Of a DNA stretch of 64,000 nucleotides, positions 23,321 through 35,236 are shown piece by piece (the stretch's first letter is position 1; each line of letters opens with the position of its first letter). The stretch comes from Heliocybe sulcata (Eukaryota; Basidiomycota; Agaricomycetes; Gloeophyllales; Gloeophyllaceae). Both the position numbers and the translations under genes were made by a program. Where the stretch lies: assembly GCA_004369045.1 (NCBI GenBank), contig ML213514.1, forward strand, positions 604,596-668,595, read 5' to 3'. Under the pieces are notes generated by a model. It had not been told where the DNA came from. It was given only the letters and a program-made list of their open reading frames with translations, and ran no database searches.

Positions 23321-23869
23321 ATGTACTCTATCGCTCGCCGTACTGCTCTCAGGTCTGTTGCTGGCCTCAGCCAGGGCCAAGCCTCGATGAAGAGCGCTTA
23401 TTCCACAACCAGGTGCGTCGTCTTTGGCTTCGCCAGGGTCTGAGTTGTCTTATGTGGATCAGAGCTTACAGTACAATGCACGATAACGATCCTGAGCTCC
23501 TTGAGAAGGAAAAGCACAGAAACCTTCAGGGAAAGCAGCACGAGACGTCGACCCCACTCCATGATGCCCCGGGATGGAATGAACATCTTGCCAGCGCCTC
23601 GGAGGCGACTGTGAAGGTCGGACCTTACGTTGTTGCATGAGCTCTCTCTAAACTCACTGCCGTAGGCTGACCGGTCTTCCCACAATGACCCGGAGGCACT
23701 GCAGGCGCATACAGTTGAATACGTCCAGTCTCGCCATCACCCTGAAGACAGACTGTCCCGCCGTCAGGACGCGCAAGCTAAGGATGAGGTAGCTGGGCCG
23801 CTCGCAAGCGCAGGTTCGACTGGTAGCGTAGAATCTGACGATGCTTTATCGCAGAAGGAACAAAAGTGA
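23321..23869 (+). CDS. conserved small mitochondrial protein of unknown function
   Basis: Three exons (23321-23412, 23472-23616, 23666-23869) with introns of 59 and 49 nt give 146 residues. The N-terminus MYSIARRTALRSVAGLSQGQ is basic and amphipathic with no acidic residue, as expected for mitochondrial import. The central part, HDNDPELLEKEKHRNLQGKQ followed by TSTPLHDAPGWNEHLASASEA, matches a motif I know from fungal proteins of unknown function, also in ascomycetes, in which the phrase APGWNExLAS is the hallmark. The end is charged and ends with QKEQK. No catalytic motif is visible. The start has a good context (ATCAACATG) and no competing upstream ATG nearby. Confidence 0.85.
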
Positions 23870-26800
23870 AGAGATGAAGGCGAATAACTCCGTCGTCAGG
23901 TGCTTACTTTCAGTGGAGGAAGCAGGAGTTTACTGACGTTTACACAGGTAGATTAAGCATCGACGGCCTTGGTCCCTGCAGGGCAACCCGAACGTCGGGC
24001 TAGAAGCTAATTACGTCGAGTTCCCCGTTGAAGCCGTGCCTCAAGTCCGCGTATTGTATTACTATCAATTGTCAGTTCGTACTGTAATTCTAGCACGTTA
24101 TGGTGTTGCATAATCGCGAAGTTTTTATTCGCTCCCGCCTCTTGGCCTCTTGCTCGGCAGGACTGATTAATGGCCATTAACCAGCACGCCATTGGAGGAG
24201 TTAGGCGACGAAACAGCGACCACGGCACCTAAAGTCACCGTTGACGTTGATCTCGAGGCTCGTAACGGCGACCAAGAAATCCAAGCGGTCGGTGTGGACG
24301 ACGCTTTGGCTACGTGGAACGTGGAATGGAGAAGCATCGCCAAGTGCGAAGAGGTCGGACTGTTTCATTCGCGAAGTAGAAGCTTGGCTGCAAACCTGTG
24401 CTGGTCGAGGTTAGTGAGTCTGCGGTTATTGAGATCGAGAAGGAGGTTATTGAACAAGTCCCCAGATTGCCGATCCTAGAGGCTTTGAGAGGCCGGGCCC
24501 GTTATAACCGAGCGAATGGCGGTCCACTCATTTGTCAACTACACGCTAAATTTGTGCTTCTAGGCTTCTGCCGTTCTAGCGCAGCCTGCTCAGGCCCGGT
24601 CGAAATTCGAAATCAACGTTGCCATGTGTGCTGGGCTTCACAGGAGATCCTCGGGTGCAGCAGTCGTCAGCAGATGCGTGCATATGGCCTATACTACGTG
24701 CCACATCTTGTCGATCAGCGGCTAGCATGTTACATTTGGCATAAATATGGCAAGATGTTTGTTCAGCTGGGGGAGAGGTGAGTTTGACCGACAGATCGTA
24801 TACACAGCAGCCTCGTAAATGAATGGGGACGGGTGCAGATTCGCGGGTGGCAGTGACCTACCGGCTCCCCTTGCGTTCCACATCATTCCAGACCATCCCG
24901 TTTCGTCACTCGCTGGTCTGCGGTCTTGCCCTTAATCTGTCGTCGGGGTGTAATGCAAATTGCGCAGGCTACCTCATGGTGTTCGTGGGACGCGCCCACA
25001 AAAGGTCCCTCGCTTCAGTACAGCGATAGAACCATCAGCAGCCAAACACCGGGAGCTGAGCGGTTCTCACCAGAATGCGAACCTGCAGCAGTTTACGAGT
25101 TGATCAGCGCGGTCTGGTCGGCGTTGGCCTCGTTCACACAGAGTGGCGGCGTGCTTTCGTGGATAAGTCACCGCGAAACCTTCGCGGAGCCGGGCTGCAA
25201 CGATCCCCGCGGGGATCATCAATAGCGGTTCACGGGCTTCCGACAAGCATCGATGAAAAGGGTTCCACGTACCAGCCAATCACAGCTTAATAAGTTAGCA
25301 CTGACAGTAGGATCAGCTCGGCCGGTCCATAATAGCTGGGTGGCAAGACAAGGCCTCCGACCAGAGACTTCAGTCGGTACGCTCGAATTCGAAAATGGGG
25401 AGGCAATTTCGATTTTCCTAATCATCCTACAAATTTCAGACAACTTCCGTGACTGACTCCCCTTGTTCTCCGGGAATTGGAGCGGTTGCAGAGTAATAAG
25501 AGACTTGAGCCGAAAGTTGGGATTCGTGCCCTAGACATATAGAGTCAGCTGTGAGCGCCACACTCCAAAGAAACGAAAGACACCTGCGCGTAAAAGGTAC
25601 TTTTTTTTTTGCAGGGCCCCGTGCTGAATGACGTTCGAGGGAAGCACCCCAATGTGGCCTGCTAGAAAGTTAGTCAATGAGGCTGAGCCGGGAGCTATCA
25701 GAGGTATCAGCCGCAAGAAGTAATCCCAGACGAGCCAAACGCACGGGGAGATGGAGGACTCGTATTCAATGGCTAATGAGCCACCGGAAACAAGGCCCCA
25801 GCCTACGCCCTGCCTCTCATCTGTCAAACTTCTAAGTCCTTTAGTCATGGAGCTCGCCTGGTCTCGATGGTTCTGCAGCCGGCGAAAGGTTCGGTATAAC
25901 AGACCGTTCTCCTTGATGTCGTAAAGTTGGCCCACCATAATGCTTGGAATATGGTCAGATGCTGCGGTTTCCCCTCGGGCACGAGCGGATGAAATGGAGC
26001 ACTTTAGCTTGCTGTTTCACGATTACCTACAGTAAGCTCAGGCCATTAGAAATACCTGTCGAACATCTACATATATCAATGCCAAATTTTGAAATTTAGG
26101 CAGCCGGTCAGTTAACAATGTGGCGCGCGATCCTAAACAAGTGCTTACTTGCAGCTTATTTGGAGGAAATCACAGAGATGACGGAATAACCGCCTGACAA
26201 ATCAAAGCCTAAAAGGATTCCGGTAGTGGAGAGGCCAGAGTGATGGCCGGCTTGCTCCCGGATTACCCATGTCTGTCATACTTCCGCAACCGATGAGAAC
26301 ATGGGCGACTTTGTGCGTATGTGACGCCGGACATAAAGGGCCGACGTATGTCGGTCGGTGAAAAACTGCAGCGCGCTACAGCTGGCGTGGGTATGCGGTC
26401 TATCGTAGCGACGGGCTTACCATGTGAGACGTAACACTGTGTGGGTCTCGAGCAATCCCCCGGGGGCCGGGGTGCGCTTTATTGACATGCGAGTTGCGAG
26501 GCTGCTTGAGAAAGCTGCGAAGCTCAGAGGACTAGAGACCGACAGGAAATTGGTTACCGGTGTTGGGTAACTTGTACAGCCTGGGATCCGGTGAAGAAAA
26601 TAGTCAGTTACGACCGACTTGAGGCCACATTATTATGATCGATAATACTGTCTATTCATAACATACCTATTATAGCGATGCTCGCGTGGCTGAGTCGTCT
26701 TCAGCCACTGGCGCCAAACCCTAGGATCAGTCTTGGGCGTTGAATGGTTTGGACATCTCTGGGCAAGCAAACCGGTACTCCAATGGATGTGAGCCATGGC

Positions 26801-27614
26801 AACCGGAAAATTTCCCGTGCACCGGCGTTCTGTCCGTACGACCGGAAGCGAACAAGGAGCCTACCGCTCGTCTAAATTATCGCTTTTTGCCTCCGCCACG
26901 CTAGCGCCGTAGGCCGCTGCGCAGGTCGTCGACAACGGTGCAGCCACCAGCGATCTCCGATGACAGTCTTCTGAACGTAATACGGATTAAGTTCGCTTGC
27001 GCTCCAGAAGAGTCCTCCACTTCGACTTGGCTTTCGGTAGTTCTCGTGCCTCGTGAGCACAACTGACCCGACCACGGGCAGTGACCAGCGGTCCTCTCGG
27101 AGTTCACACTACTACTGTTGTCGACAAAAAATAGTCGGTGGGCCCGACGCCCAGCCTTGGCTGAACCGCGATCCGACACTCAGGCGCGCGGGCAGAATAG
27201 GGGTCGGTATACTAATTGCGGACTGAGGCTGGGATACCGCCAGATGGTCCATCTTCCCCTAGCGTGATGTTGTCAAATGGCCTGTGTCCATATTAGATGG
27301 CAGCCCCGGCTATCTCACGGAGCATGCTACAATGCGATCGTTTTTGGCTCTTCTGGTGAAAACGTCATGATCAGCTTCGTATACAATGAGCAAGTCTCAT
27401 CACCCCGGCCGTTCCTGAGGACTGGGAGCCGCCGCCAATATTACGGGGATTAGACGAACGTAAGAAATACTCACGCGGGAGCTTTCATTTAAAGGGGTCC
27501 TGGCGGAGCGTCTCCTGCCACAGCAGATACGTTGAACACTTCAATGTAAGTGCTGAGCCAACTTGTCGAGCGTCAGCTAACTCCATTATTTCGCATGTCC
27601 AATAATTGCAAAAT
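23870..27614. other. long spacer, no supported gene
   Basis: About 3.7 kb, the longest empty stretch. Short acidic frames occur near 24192-24520 (KVTVDVDLEARNGDQEIQAV) and a 135-codon minus-strand frame at 25531-25938, but neither has a domain or splice context I can support. A 10-T run sits at about 25602. No transposon proteins, terminal repeats or RNA genes were recognised. Confidence 0.35.
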
Positions 27615-28377
27615 ATGTCGGGTGCAGACGCGACCCCCGAGTATAAAATGTCTGACAATGTGCAAGAAACGACATCAACAAACATGGCCCTTCGTCTACC
27701 AACTCACCTCGAGTCGTTGGCACCTCCGCCAGCAGCGCAAGTCACGGGTTCCAAACCGTGGCGGGGCACGTTCACCGTGTTGAACGACCCCTCTAATCCG
27801 CAAATATTGTACACCAGTGCCGCCGAAACCGACGGCGACAAGTAAGTCTTGATACCAGTCAACGTCGAGTGGCATGGCTGACTCTTGACAGCCGCGCCAA
27901 TCTATGGCCCACCAATTTTGTTGTGCAAGGCGTTGGTCGAGGCATGGTGTTGTCAGAGGTGAACACCTGGGTCCAGCGCAACAGTCCCCCGCTGTGCATG
28001 TTCATGCCGGAGCGCTTGGACTACGCCAACGACAATACAACCAATGAAGCCAACTTCCGTGCGTTCGCTCGCATGTTGCTGCAAAATCAGGCGGTAGGCC
28101 CCATTGTATCCTCGTCCTTCCTCACTTGTGACGTTCCATGCTCCAGGTGGCTTTCGCGCCGTGGCTGCCTGCGAGCAGGTTGCCCGGGGCTGGCATCCTG
28201 ATCTACCCGACCCCTTCCTCAAGCGGGCTCCTCGTCGGAGCGATTTTCTTGACGTCCGCATTCCCAGACTTCCTAGGGATTACGCCTGCGTTGTACAGGC
28301 AGCCGATAGCCTACCAGAGCCAATATCAGAACGGGCAGGCAGCTGAGGGTAGCAATGGATATTACCAGTACTTGTAA
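27615..28377 (+). CDS. conserved basidiomycete hypothetical protein
   Basis: Three exons (27615-27841, 27892-28093, 28147-28377) with introns of 50 and 53 nt give 219 residues. A Thr/Asn-rich N-terminus is followed by an alpha/beta-looking domain: PWRGTFTVLND, AAETDGDNRANLWPTNFVVQ, VNTWVQRNSPPLCMFMPER, FRAFARMLLQNQAVAFAPW and AGILIYPTPSSSGLLVGAIF. The pattern W-x-G, a strand-rich middle, a P-x-R motif, and a final AGILIYPxxSSxxLLVGAIFL is reminiscent of SPOC- or Med25-type beta-barrel domains, but the likeness is weak and I treat the protein as unnamed. An ATG at 27648 (MSDNVQ) could also serve as start. The intact splice chain and length argue that the gene is real. Confidence 0.72.
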
Positions 28378-29374
28378 TTCGTCGTAGTAATTGACTGGAC
28401 GCTGTGACAGCAGGTCCCTTTCCGCGACATGGCGATGCACGAATGACGAGGTTCCCCTGGAAGACGCGTAGCCAGCTGCGCCCGGGCGCTGCGAAGGCAT
28501 AGACCCACCATGATATCATTGGGAAACTAAGGACAAGCGCGAGGGTGGATCATCAGCGGGACGGACACTGGCAGTACCCATAACCTAAGAATAATGGTCC
28601 GCAGACCAATATGGCGCCTCGATAGTTTAGTCTCAGAGATCCCACGAAAGTAGCAGGAGGCGTCTGTCCTGCGTAATTTAAGCCTGGTTACTCAGTACTC
28701 AGCCGGAATGGAGTGGTAGAATCGAGCATCCTAATGCGTTAACTCGTGCGAGACGGTGACTTTGTTCGAAGTTTAGTTAGCGAGCACAGCTGAGAAGCAA
28801 CGCATTCAGAAGCTGAACCTGTAGCTTGAAGCTTTAAAGAGTCAAAGAAGTTGATCGTAACAAGCGAAACGCTTATGTAAGGCAGCGTAGGGCCGTGTTT
28901 TTGTAAGTTTCTGTGGCTCCCGTAATGAGTCGTAGTTCATCCGAGGTAGTTCTTCAGAGCCGAACTCCTTCAGGATATGGGGATTAGGAATTGTATATTC
29001 ATTGGACCATGTATCTCGTTGGAGTCGAACGCGGACCACACAGCATTCTCCATGAACCCTACGTGAAGCCACACAAGCGCGAAGACCACTCAAATCTGCA
29101 GGCTTTTGATGCGACTATTTTTCCGATCCTGCTAGGCTGGGTAGTTGGCAGAGTTCAAATATTGAGGGAGATTTGGAGAGCTCGGACGTCTCGACGGAGG
29201 CCCGGAGACCAGTCTGGTATCCGAGACATCCGCCCAAGGCCCGAGGTCACCTGCGCTTGTGAGAGTAATGAGGCAATCAACGCCGCGCGCCGCGGCCAGC
29301 GCGATACCACTAACAAAGGGAGCTGCTCCCCCCACCCAAGATCGGATCGTCTATCCTCTTAGCTCTACCAATCC
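28378..29374. other. spacer, no supported gene
   Basis: About 1 kb with short frames only. It includes the promoter of MAF1; the bases just before its ATG are pyrimidine-rich. Confidence 0.4.
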
Positions 29375-30427
29375 ATGAAGTACATCGAATACCCCGAACT
29401 GCAGCGACTCGCGCAGGCTCTGACCCACGAGGGGCCGGAATGCTCCGTCCACACCCGTATCGAGGCATACAGTTGCAAGAACATCAAGCGCGACAAGAAG
29501 CTCTTCCGTTCCCTGGAAAGCGCCTACGAGAACGAAGTCTCCAGCTCGCCTCCTCTGCCATCCTGGATGGCCATCGACCGCGAAGCCGAAACCACGCCCT
29601 TCGGCCCCTTCGATAAGCACTCCTCGCGCAAGACCCTATATCTCCTCATCGCCACGCTCAACGTCGCATTCCCAGACCACGAGTTCTCCGACGTCCGCCC
29701 GGCGCACTTCAACAAGGAGGAGAGCGGCGCGAGTGTCCTCAACTCCCTCAGCACGACACTCATCTCCCCTCAACGCGGTGGCATGCCCGCACCCCGAACC
29801 TACTCCTCTTACCCACCTACCTCGCCCGATCTCTTCCCATCATCCACTCCCACCTCGTCTTCCCCAATAAACCATGTTCTCCTCAGACATGCGCCACCGC
29901 AGGTCGTGACCGGAACGCACCCGACGCTGTATCGTGTATTGGATGACGTGATAGGGTTGGCCGATTGCGAAGTCTTCTCCTTTGTCCCGGACATGGAGTC
30001 AGACCCACACGCCAACGACTTCTCGGACGACGGGGAGGACTTCGCTTCAATAGGGGATGAGGAAGGGTCATCGTCCGAGGAGGAGACCACCTTCCAGTTC
30101 GACCCTTACGATGTGGACGAGCATAAGCCGCGATCGGATCTGAGCAAACGAACATGGTCTGACGAGTCTGACGACAGTTGGACGTCGAAGCGACCGTCAT
30201 TCCGGATGAGGCGCAGGGGGACCTTGTTGTGGAGTTCGCACTGGTTCTTCTTAAACCGGAAGCTGAAGCGAATACTGTTCATATCAGTCTGGTCACGTAC
30301 CAAAGGCAGAGACTGGTTGGACTCAGAGGGCCGTGAGGGAAGGTTCACTTTATCGAGTAGCGAGCGTTTCCTGGGTTGGGAAGGATCCGTCGGGGCAGGC
30401 GCCAGAGCGATGGGATTGAGAGCTTGA
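29375..30427 (+). CDS. MAF1: MAF1, repressor of RNA polymerase III
   Basis: A single exon of 350 codons. The N-terminal block MKYIEYPELQRLAQAL then SVHTRIEAYSCKNIKRDKKL is the Maf1 A box. The second conserved block follows the linker: GPFDKHSSRKTLYLLIATLN, then VAFPDHEFSDVRPAHF. The C box reads LYRVLDDVIGLADCEVFSFV and later FFLNRKLKRILFISVWSRT. An acidic, Ser-rich insert (SDDGEDFASIGDEEGSSSEE) and a low-complexity linker (SSYPPTSPDLFPSSTPT) are the usual variable parts. Maf1 binds RNA polymerase III in the nucleus and shuts down tRNA and 5S transcription on starvation; in yeast and mammals it is held inactive by phosphorylation through TORC1 and PKA. Absence of introns is mildly unusual in this window. 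Confidence 0.95.
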   Translation: MKYIEYPELQRLAQALTHEGPECSVHTRIEAYSCKNIKRDKKLFRSLESAYENEVSSSPPLPSWMAIDREAETTPFGPFDKHSSRKTLYLLIATLNVAFPDHEFSDVRPAHFNKEESGASVLNSLSTTLISPQRGGMPAPRTYSSYPPTSPDLFPSSTPTSSSPINHVLLRHAPPQVVTGTHPTLYRVLDDVIGLADCEVFSFVPDMESDPHANDFSDDGEDFASIGDEEGSSSEEETTFQFDPYDVDEHKPRSDLSKRTWSDESDDSWTSKRPSFRMRRRGTLLWSSHWFFLNRKLKRILFISVWSRTKGRDWLDSEGREGRFTLSSSERFLGWEGSVGAGARAMGLRA

Positions 30428-33400
30428 ATGTTGCAGCAATAAGTGGGTTTCCATGCCGTAAGTGCTGCACAGCTGGTCTCCTCGTGTCTTGGTCTGGGCT
30501 TACCGGACTGCGTAGGGATTCTGACTATTCACATGTGAGCGGACCTTTCTTGATCTGTTTCGATATATGTCCACGCCGTAGTTTGTGGCTCTTGTTCCAT
30601 AAGTTCTTCAACAGCAGTGCTTATTCGTGTTTCGGATTCTGCTCCGATTCGTGCCTGTGAGATATTGTGTAACTTCAGCTTTGCCCGATAGGGATCGCAT
30701 TGTACACTCACTATAGTCTAGCTTATTGTACCATATGAATGGAGTATTTGCTCGTACTGATTTGGGCTCCAACTTGCGTTAAATCTTGTGGGTCGCATGG
30801 TAGAGCGTGAGCGCAATGTTGCCGAAGTGACATACACGTCGTCCACCGGGTGTTCACACCACGAAGTGGGAGATGCGTGAATAGAAAAAAAGAATAGCAT
30901 TGACACGTCTGTACAACATTCCAGAGCGACGTTTACTACAGTTCTGTAATACAGATGGGTTAGCCCTAAAGCAGAGGCCTATGGTGCGATGGAGTACGTA
31001 CAGTTAAAATGGAAATAGAGCTTGAGTATAGGAGCTCAAGGGAATGAGCCGAAGCAGAGGGCAAAACAAAGGAGGACGAGTCGTTCGTCATTCCGACGCC
31101 CTGCGTTTTACTCTGAATTTTGGACTGCGGGTAAGAGACCAAGGGCAGGAGCATGCAAAGCGCGAGCGCGAGCAGGTAAAATGTGTGGGGAAAAAAAGCT
31201 AGGATGAGACGCAAGCCAGGGGGCGTAGAGGCCGTCACAGCAGGAGGATGTACAGAGGGGGAGGACAGAGGGCACACGAGAGGTCGAGTCAAGGACGCCA
31301 TCGATGAGATGGCTAAAATATGAGATTTCCACGTGCCATTTGGATTAAATCATGTGATCTTCCGGGTGCCCGGCAATCGGAGTTTAAACTTCACCTGTAT
31401 ATCGCGGTGAATGCTCCCTGCAACCTCTTCCTCAGGCGACTTTGTAGTTGCTAGCGTCAAGTGGGAAGTCTAAGACCTCTCCTATCGAAGCTGATAATAT
31501 TACTTTTGGCTCTGCACTCGCTCGACCGGAATGTGGCATCTTCTATCATGGGAGGAGGCAGCTGCTTCCAACACCAGGCTCCAGCTATATCCCATCGGAG
31601 TATCTGACTATATTTCAGATGACGCGGGCCAGTCAGATTCCTTGACCCAGAAGCGCCTAGCGAGGGGGCTGAAACTGAAATACGCAGATACGTATTTTGC
31701 GAGCGCATTCCAGTTGTAGTTATTGGCATAAGCCGACAAATGAGGTAGAATGCGAACGGTCCATTCTGTCTGACGGCGTATATATTGTATCATTCGGTAC
31801 CTACCTTGAAAATATAACGCGAGCAAACTGGAGGTTCGCAGTCGGGAAGTAAATGCCGTCAACCTTTCATAGCATCATCCCATAACAAGACTCACCCTCC
31901 GTTGAGCCATATTCCCTACGGAATGTCACTCTTTTGACCCGCAGAAGTACTGAGCGGACTGCTCGCCTTCTTGAAAAGCCAAAAGTGTCAGGTACAGTGT
32001 TGTCGGGGTGTCCCCGGCGCTGGACACCAAAATTATCAGCCCAGTCTCCTCCGAAAAGCCATGGAAACTTGGAATCTAGCTCGCTTGAAGTTCTACCGCT
32101 CGGAGTTGGAGTCGTCCGGGTGTGTTCCAGTGTAGTTGTGAGAACAACCTGTTCCTTGAAATTCCACTACGACAGCAAGTACAATCCGAAGGGCGTCCAC
32201 ACGGCAAAAAATGAGAATGGAAAATTCAGAACGGTCCACCGTGTTGAGGATACAATTGACTGATGTTTGATACCATGAATTGTTAGGGCGTGACCGTATA
32301 ATCGTGCAGCGAGATCCCAGAGTGAATTATGAGACCGAGCGCCTTGTACAGCATATGCGTGTTCACAATGCCTTAGAAGGGGTGCTTGCGCAGCATTTCG
32401 TTGTGCTATCGCGTGCTCATCCCTGGACGATTTGGTAAATAGAGTCTGGATGTGGGTTGTGCAATCCGGTCACGTGTGTCGCGATAGATGGCGTCAGCAA
32501 CAGACAAAACTCGAGCGCAGCAGAATTCCCTCCGGAGGGTCCAAAGCTTGGAGGCGCCTTAACAAACATCGGTGAGCGCTATGTAGTCGGGAACAGTCAG
32601 GCCAAGGCAACTTGAGTCGGCAGTATCTGATTGCTGCTCGCCTCTAGTCCGTCCTTAGGCAGTCGCGGAGGCCACGCTCGAACGCATCGACTAGCTCGGA
32701 CGCCTAGCGCTCTGGTGACCGCTTCCTTCGATCTGTCAAGCGCTTTCAAGTCGGGTTGCTCTGGGAATCGAAGTACCACCTGGCATCTCCCGCACTGCGA
32801 GAGCCTTGAAGCGCCTTCTATCACGAGGTATGAGTGCCTTGGCTGAGAATGGTCGCCCATGGACGTAAGTTGGACTGTTCCATGGCTAGGAGTGAAGCAA
32901 GTCTTTTGACTCACCATTACAGATTATATTCAGATAGCCCGTGATCAAGTGCTTTGCGATATGGTGGCCGCTATTTGGCCGCTATCCCCGGTTCCTTCCA
33001 GCAGGTCGAGTTATACCTTTCGCTTAGACTGAGACTCGCACGGAGCGCCATTTGTACATATCACAGGCTTTCTTCGTCTTCTATCTCTGCTCTCCAAATG
33101 CAGGTTGCGCCGTTCCAGTACATTCTGACGTCTTAGGGACCCGTTAAGTTTAGATTTCGGGTCACTGACCTGAATGATTTCATTTCGATTAGCAGTCCTT
33201 CCATATTGCTTCGACACTTGACTCCGGCTACAGCCCAGGTCCATCGTCGATGCAGCACATGCAGAACCGCTGTTCCTCGTCAGAGCAAGAAAGTAAAAGA
33301 GTAATATCAGCTCAGCATGAGGTAAAAGGTGCACCCGTGACTCATGCCGGCATCTCCATCGGCAGTCCATCCCGAAGCGATTGAGGGCTTCAAACCTCCT

Positions 33401-33477
33401 TTATAAATCTCTCGCGGCTACGATGTTCTGTCGGTCATTTCTCTCCTCTGTTTCCTCGCTCGAGCTGTCTGTACGAT
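30428..33477. other. long spacer, no supported gene
   Basis: About 3 kb. Several frames of 60 to 120 codons occur on both strands without motif or splice support. The final hundred bases are the promoter of the MFS gene. I see no transposon or RNA gene. Confidence 0.35.
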
Positions 33478-35236
33478 ATGCCGCCGCTGAACGCTGATGA
33501 AGAGACTCCGCTGCTGCCCCAGGAGCAGCGCAAGAAGAAGCCCACGCCGATCCCGTGGGCTCAGTTCTCTATAGTCCTTTTCCTGCAACTAGCGGAGCCC
33601 TTGACGTCTCAAGTTATTTACCCGTTCACTCCTGACGTGAGTATGCAGGACGTGTTGTAGAGGCTTAATATGATATTATTCCTCAGCTTATTCGCAATCT
33701 CGGGATAACCCACGGGGACGAGACGAAAGTGGGCCACTATGTGGGAATGCTGGTATGTCCCCAGTCGACGATTTGACAGTATGGTATCTTACCAGTCATG
33801 TCGTGCAGCAATCTCTCTTCTTTGCGACCCAAGCCTTGACAGTCCTACACTGGAGTCGGATCTCCGACCATGTAGGACGTAAGCCAGTCATCTTGACCGG
33901 TCTCGCCGGGCTCTCTATCTCCATGTATTGCTTCGGTCTCTCTCGGACGTTCTGGGGCATTGTACTCAGGTATGCAGATAACTCCGTATCAGCTCATAAT
34001 GCTCAGCGTCTCGCAGTCGTTGTCTCAATGGCGCACTCAACGGGAACATTGGCGTCATCAAGAGCATGATGGCCGAGCTTACCGACTCCACGAACATCGC
34101 ACAAGCATATGCCTATATGCCCATCGCGTGGTCTACTGGTGGCACCCTCGGTCCTATCATCGGTGGTATGCTTTCACGACCGGCCGAAAGATTCCCGAAT
34201 CTCTTCGGCCATAACGAATTTCTCAAGACGTATCCTTATTTCCTCCCCTGCGCCGTCCCAGCGACATTCACAGTCATTGCATGGCTCGTAACATTCTTCT
34301 TCCTAAAAGAGGTGCGTTGGCTGTTTTGCTGCAAGACGTCAGTGATCGCTGATCACGACCGGAAATTAGACCGTGAAATCTCCGGTTTCCGTCCGTCAAT
34401 TGCTCCGACTGCGGGATACCAAAGCCGATCTGACCCTTCGAAATGTCTCGGGGATGCAACGGCAGCCCACACAAAACTCCTTGCCAACGAAGGGAAAGTT
34501 GGTGGCTGAGGAGAAGGAGGAGCCTCTGCCTCTCTCTGAGCTGATGACGTCTCGCGTTATCATCTCTGGGGCTAATTACGCCTTCCTTGCCATCGTGGAT
34601 ATAGCATTCCGCGCCATACAGCCACTCTTTCTATCCACACCTATCGCGCTCGGCGGCTTAGGCCTTCCTCCGCACATCATCGGCGTGATCCTCTCTGGTT
34701 TTGGTATCTTGAACGGCGTCTTCCAAATATTCTTCTTCGCCAAGATCCATGACAGGTGGGGCACCAAAAATGTATTTATCGTTGGAATAGCAGCAGCCGT
34801 ACCAGTGTTTGCGATGTTCCCGGTTATCAACTCTGTGGCAAGAGTAGAGGAATTGAGTACTCTCGTCTGGGGATTAGTCGCAGCGCAAGTCATCATTTCT
34901 ATTCTTATTAGCTTATCATATGGTGCGTTCCTAATTTCACGGCGGACACAATTGTGTGGCTTATTGCTTCATATGTCCGCAGGCTGTATCTTCATCTACA
35001 TCACGGCCTCTTCGCCCAATAAGGCGTCCATGGGTGCAACCAACGGTCTCTGCCAGATGGTCGTGTCTGTAATGCGCGCAATCGGGCCCGCCTCAGCCAA
35101 CTCCCTCTTTTCGCTCTCCATAGACCCTGCGAAGCACTACCTGAACGGCCAGCTTGTATACTTCGTGCTAGAGATATTGGCTTTCGTCTCCATCGGGGTG
35201 GCATTGCTGTTACCGAGGCAGGTGTGGACGAGTTAG
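33478..35236 (+). CDS. MFS transporter, paralog 1 (ZIF1/tetracycline-resistance-like)
   Basis: Six exons (33478-33636, 33687-33752, 33809-33969, 34017-34311, 34370-34922, 34983-35236) give 495 residues. A soluble start with a DEETPLLP motif precedes about 12 hydrophobic segments. The loop between helices 2 and 3 reads RISDHVGRKPVIL, the MFS A-motif (DxxGRR/K). SRCLNGALNGNIGVIKSMM and the long cytoplasmic loop before LPLSELMTSRVIISGANY fit the plant ZIF1 and fungal ZRC-like group of proton antiporters. Such proteins move small solutes or metal chelates across the plasma or vacuolar membrane; the substrate is unknown. A second member lies 4.4 kb downstream on the same strand with the same exon plan, so the pair arose by duplication. 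Confidence 0.9.

Noticed and set aside
25531-25938. 135-codon minus-strand frame with hydrophobic stretches
   Set aside because: No motif, no promoter or splice context, and a homopolymer T run inside. Compatible with chance.
29010-29040. TTGGAGTCGAACGCGGA, resembling part of a tRNA
   Set aside because: No matching acceptor, D or anticodon arms could be folded around it.
29809-30348. Minus-strand frames opposite MAF1
   Set aside because: They lie entirely across the well-supported MAF1 coding exon and have no motifs of their own.
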